A DNA stretch of 8,379 bases from assembly GCA_027341705.1 (NCBI GenBank), contig DAIELO010000039.1:1-8379 (forward strand). The letters are read 5' to 3'. Each line of letters opens with the position of its first letter. Within the stretch, counting starts at the first letter, position 1. Below the pieces are notes generated by a model. That model saw nothing but the letters and a program-made list of their open reading frames with translations, made no database searches and was not told the DNA's origin. The DNA is from Caryophanales bacterium. GTDB taxonomy: Bacteria > Bacillota > Bacilli > Alicyclobacillales > SLC66. Below, in pieces: positions 6,631 to 8,379 of the stretch. Both the position numbers and the translations under genes were made by a program.

Positions 6631-7372
6631 TGATATCCTCCTTTTCAAGTTTTCTCGTTAAACGGACGCGATATTCATAAAATTTGGGTCGATACTTGGC
6701 AATGGAATATTCGATGGGCTGTCCGTTTTTGTCCCTAGTCACTCTTTCTACGTATAAGACAGCTTCACCAGGTTGGCAATTGATCATTGACGCCGTGGCT
6801 TCGTCGGCGTTGACCGCAGAGATCATTTGCTCGCCTGCGGCAATCGAGATTCCGTGGGACTCAAGTACAGAGTAAATGCTTGCGTTGCGCAGTGAATTTT
6901 CATCAATCAAAGGTTGAATGGCTTCAGGCAAATAACTGATATCTGCCATCATCGGTTGACCTTCTTCACAGATCGTTCGCGAAATCTTCACAACGTTTGT
7001 ACCTGCAAGGGTGCGTAGGTGTAGGGCAACATCGGGTGATGCAGGTTCAATTTGGATTGTTAGTTGGCATATATCTGTCGATCGACCGTACAACTCCAAT
7101 TCTTCTCTGAATCCGTACAATGGAGAGGAGGTGAACAGTTGATCTCTTTTCGCTACAAATGTCCCGCGTCCTTGCTTGCGCACGAGATACCCTGAGGCGA
7201 CCAAGTCTTGAAGAGCTTGGCGTATTGTCGTTCTGGATACCTTATGAGTGGCAATCAGTTCACTCTCGCTGGGAATCAGACTTCCTTCAATCCATTCGCC
7301 TGATTCGATTCGTTCGAGAAGCCATGTTTTTATTTGTAAATACAGTGGATACCCGGCTCGTAGTTGGGTCAT
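6623..7372 (-). CDS. GntR-family transcriptional regulator with UTRA domain (HutC subfamily)
   Basis: The 249-aa product has a winged helix-turn-helix at about 8-74, with IPSESELIATHKVSRTTIRQ and the wing GRGTFV (68-73), and a UTRA ligand-binding domain at about 95-238 ending in the typical IEYSIAKYRPKFYEYRVRL pattern. HutC-type regulators are usually repressors released by a small ligand from the pathway they control. Length is normal for the subfamily. The ATG at 7372 is preceded by AGAGGA about 10 nt upstream, a slightly long spacing. The stop overlaps the exporter start by 8 nt (ATGAATAA), so the exporter is the likely target. The promoter carries a perfect palindrome, which suggests autoregulation of the whole operon. 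The ligand is unknown. Confidence 0.93.
   Translation of the reverse strand: MTQLRAGYPLYLQIKTWLLERIESGEWIEGSLIPSESELIATHKVSRTTIRQALQDLVASGYLVRKQGRGTFVAKRDQLFTSSPLYGFREELELYGRSTDICQLTIQIEPASPDVALHLRTLAGTNVVKISRTICEEGQPMMADISYLPEAIQPLIDENSLRNASIYSVLESHGISIAAGEQMISAVNADEATASMINCQPGEAVLYVERVTRDKNGQPIEYSIAKYRPKFYEYRVRLTRKLEKEDINE
6637..6645 (-). promoter_or_regulatory. Ribosome binding site within the gntR coding end
   Basis: AAAAGGAGG on the minus strand encodes part of the last GntR residues (LEKED) and sits 6 nt before the exporter ATG at 6630. It excludes the six-codon longer TTG start at 6648, which lies upstream of the site itself. Confidence 0.85.
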
Positions 7373-7390
7373 TAGTCTTATATCCTCTCG

Positions 7391-7412
7391 TTATAATGTT
7401 ATGACATTATAA
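7391..7412. promoter_or_regulatory. Perfect palindrome, probable operator of the GntR regulator
   Basis: The arms TTATAATGT (7391-7399) and ACATTATAA (7404-7412) are exact inverted repeats around TATG. The centre holds GT-N4-AC, the kind of core found in GntR-family sites. It covers part of the -10 element and the expected transcription start of the gntR promoter, so a bound dimer would block initiation. The assignment to this regulator rests on position and symmetry. Confidence 0.7.
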
Positions 7413-7437
7413 TAACCGAAGAACATATCATTGCCAA
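7409..7437 (-). promoter_or_regulatory. SigA-type promoter of the gntR-exporter operon
   Basis: On the minus strand TTGGCA (7437-7432, five of six to consensus) is followed after 17 nt by TATTAT (7414-7409, five of six). The -10 overlaps the palindrome at 7391-7412. The start codon lies about 37 nt further on. Confidence 0.7.
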
Positions 7438-7446
7438 TAGTAAAAA

Positions 7447-7473
7447 GGAAAAAGGTCATCATGACCTTTTTCC
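7447..7473 (-). terminator. Hairpin terminator downstream of the 65-aa protein gene, possibly bidirectional
   Basis: GGAAAAAGGTCA (7447-7458) and TGACCTTTTTCC (7462-7473) form a perfect 12-bp stem with a 3-nt loop. Read leftward it continues into CCTTTTT, giving a terminator 9 nt after the stop of the small gene. The A/T arms also give T-runs rightward, but no gene reads in from that side. It insulates the gntR promoter, whose -35 begins 9 nt beyond it. Confidence 0.85.
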
Positions 7474-7481
7474 ACAAAAGA

Positions 7482-7679
7482 TTACCGTGCGGGTTGCATT
7501 TGCCGATTCCCGGGAAAAATAAGTGAGAAGATGCTTCTTCGTACACTTTGTTTTCGCATGATTTGAATTGCAGCAATACCAATTCCAGTACCAAGTAGCA
7601 TTGCCGGGAAAAATCCCATGCCCTTATTAGGTGCGCGTCTGCTCCAATTGCGAGCCATGCTTTGCCATAATGTCATCAT
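7482..7679 (-). CDS. Small basic membrane protein of unknown function
   Basis: The product is 65 aa. A basic N-terminal part (MARNWSRRAPNKG) is followed by one hydrophobic segment at about 23-41 (FFPAMLLGTGIGIAAIQIM), then a very basic stretch RKQSVRRS and a tail ending in QMQPAR. I recognise no family. The ribosome binding site AGGGGGTGA (7694-7686) is strong. It lies 6 nt before the first of two adjacent ATG codons (7679 and 7676), either of which could be used. A strong terminator follows the stop by 9 nt, so this is probably a real monocistronic gene. It diverges from the M29 aminopeptidase across 107 nt. By charge distribution the first arm is likely cytoplasmic. No function can be inferred. 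Confidence 0.75.
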   Translation of the reverse strand: MMTLWQSMARNWSRRAPNKGMGFFPAMLLGTGIGIAAIQIMRKQSVRRSIFSLIFPGNRQMQPAR

Positions 7680-7786
7680 GGCTTGTCACCCCCTCTCGCG
7701 TTAGGTTGTGCAATGTGGGGCTAAGCATACAAGCCTAGAAATTCCGTAAATACTTTGCTATGGTACTAATGGGAGGCGAGATTATT

Positions 7787-8379
7787 ATGAAAGATCCGCG
7801 CGCGGAACAATTAGCACAACTTATCGTTAATTATTCGGTAAAGGCGAAAACAGGCGATAAAATTTTAATTGAAATGTTTGGTCCTTCTACAGATCTAGGT
7901 AAAAAAATCGTTGAAGCGGCATATCAGGCGGGAGCCATTCCGTTCGTTCAAGTACGGGATCAAAATGTATGGCGTTCTTGGCTTAAAGGCGGTAATGCAG
8001 AACAATTTGCATTGGCTGCAAAGTATGATCGGAGCCTAATGGAAGACATGGATTGTTATGTGGGTTTGCGTGGCAATGACAACATTAGTGAGTATGCAGA
8101 TGTGCCAAGTGATAAAATGGCGCTATTTGATGCTCATTATGGAACGCCAGTGCATTCGGAGGCGCGTGTTAAGGGAACGCGCTGGGTGGTGCTGCGTTAT
8201 CCTAATGGCTCGATGGCGCAATTAGCCAATATGAGCACGGAAGGTTTTGAAGATTTCTATTATCAGGTATGTACGCTGGATTATGCCAAAATGCGTGGGG
8301 CTATGGAAGTCTTAAAAAATCTCATGGAACAAACGGACAAAGTTCATTTGCTGGGGTCTGGTACGGATCTGTCATTTAG
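7787..8379 (+). CDS. ampS: M29-family metallo-aminopeptidase (AmpS/PepS type), 3' truncated by window edge
   Basis: The frame opens at ATG 7787 and runs off the right edge after 197 codons. It is the N-terminal half of an M29 aminopeptidase, usually about 370-410 aa, a cytosolic exopeptidase using two metal ions. Recognisable family stretches are EQLAQLIVNYSVKAKTGDKI (7-26), the TRWVVLRYPNGSMAQLANMS block (131-150), TEGFEDFYYQVC (151-162), LDYAKMRGAMEVL (164-176) and GSGTDLSF (190-197). The metal ligands lie in the missing C-terminal half and cannot be checked. The ribosome binding site GGGAGG (7771-7776) is 10 nt before the ATG. The final TAG of the window is out of frame (the last codon is split), so the gene is cut by the window, not ended. 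No convincing promoter was found between 7695 and 7770. Confidence 0.92.
   Translation, partial: MKDPRAEQLAQLIVNYSVKAKTGDKILIEMFGPSTDLGKKIVEAAYQAGAIPFVQVRDQNVWRSWLKGGNAEQFALAAKYDRSLMEDMDCYVGLRGNDNISEYADVPSDKMALFDAHYGTPVHSEARVKGTRWVVLRYPNGSMAQLANMSTEGFEDFYYQVCTLDYAKMRGAMEVLKNLMEQTDKVHLLGSGTDLSF

Noticed and set aside
6646..6648. TTG start giving a 500-residue exporter
   Set aside because: It lies upstream of the ribosome binding site, which is correctly spaced only for the ATG at 6630.
7391..7594. 67-codon minus-strand frame across the terminator and operator
   Set aside because: It runs through a clear hairpin terminator and the gntR promoter and overlaps the better-supported 65-aa gene in another frame.
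7726..7733. CATACAAG resembling a SigE -10 element before the aminopeptidase
   Set aside because: No matching -35 element lies 14-15 nt upstream.
8377..8379. TAG at the very end of the window as a stop for the aminopeptidase
   Set aside because: It is out of frame: the last complete codon is TTT and AG begins a split codon. The protein is also only about half the family length at that point.

Overview
The window looks like an ordinary chromosomal stretch of an endospore-forming member of the Bacillota. It carries a SpoVAF/GerA-family spore protein, a YuzA-type DUF378 protein, purine-rich AGGAGG-type Shine-Dalgarno sites throughout, and an M29 aminopeptidase. An Alicyclobacillaceae- or Bacillaceae-like host is my guess from protein character only. 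There are no rRNA or tRNA genes, IS elements, CRISPR arrays or phage genes, and no gene-free gap longer than 300 bases.

Left part (1-2113): the 5' end of an unknown secreted protein runs leftward off the window. A SpoVAF-like gene diverges from it and stands alone, with no spoVA or gerB/gerC partners in view. A convergent small membrane gene (DUF378) follows, and its terminator lies against and inside the end of the SpoVAF-like gene.

Middle (2114-5130): a tiny possible peptide ORF with a strong ribosome binding site precedes a full-length fused class I [4Fe-4S] fumarase (TCA cycle). The fumarase terminator lies inside the last codons of a convergent phospholipase D/cardiolipin-synthase-like gene, which has its own TTGACA-type promoter.

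Right part (5146-7679, leftward): a GntR/UTRA regulator and a 14-TM DHA2 drug-type exporter overlap by 8 nt in one operon. The regulator's promoter carries a perfect 9+9 palindrome over its -10 element, the expected layout for ligand-relieved autoregulation. Upstream lies a 65-aa basic single-TM protein of unknown function with a strong hairpin terminator. The window ends inside an M29 aminopeptidase (AmpS/PepS type) read rightward.

I see no clear undescribed multi-gene system. The most testable items are the GntR operator and its coupled exporter, the orphan SpoVAF-like protein, the tiny ORF before the fumarase, and two terminators embedded in convergent coding ends.
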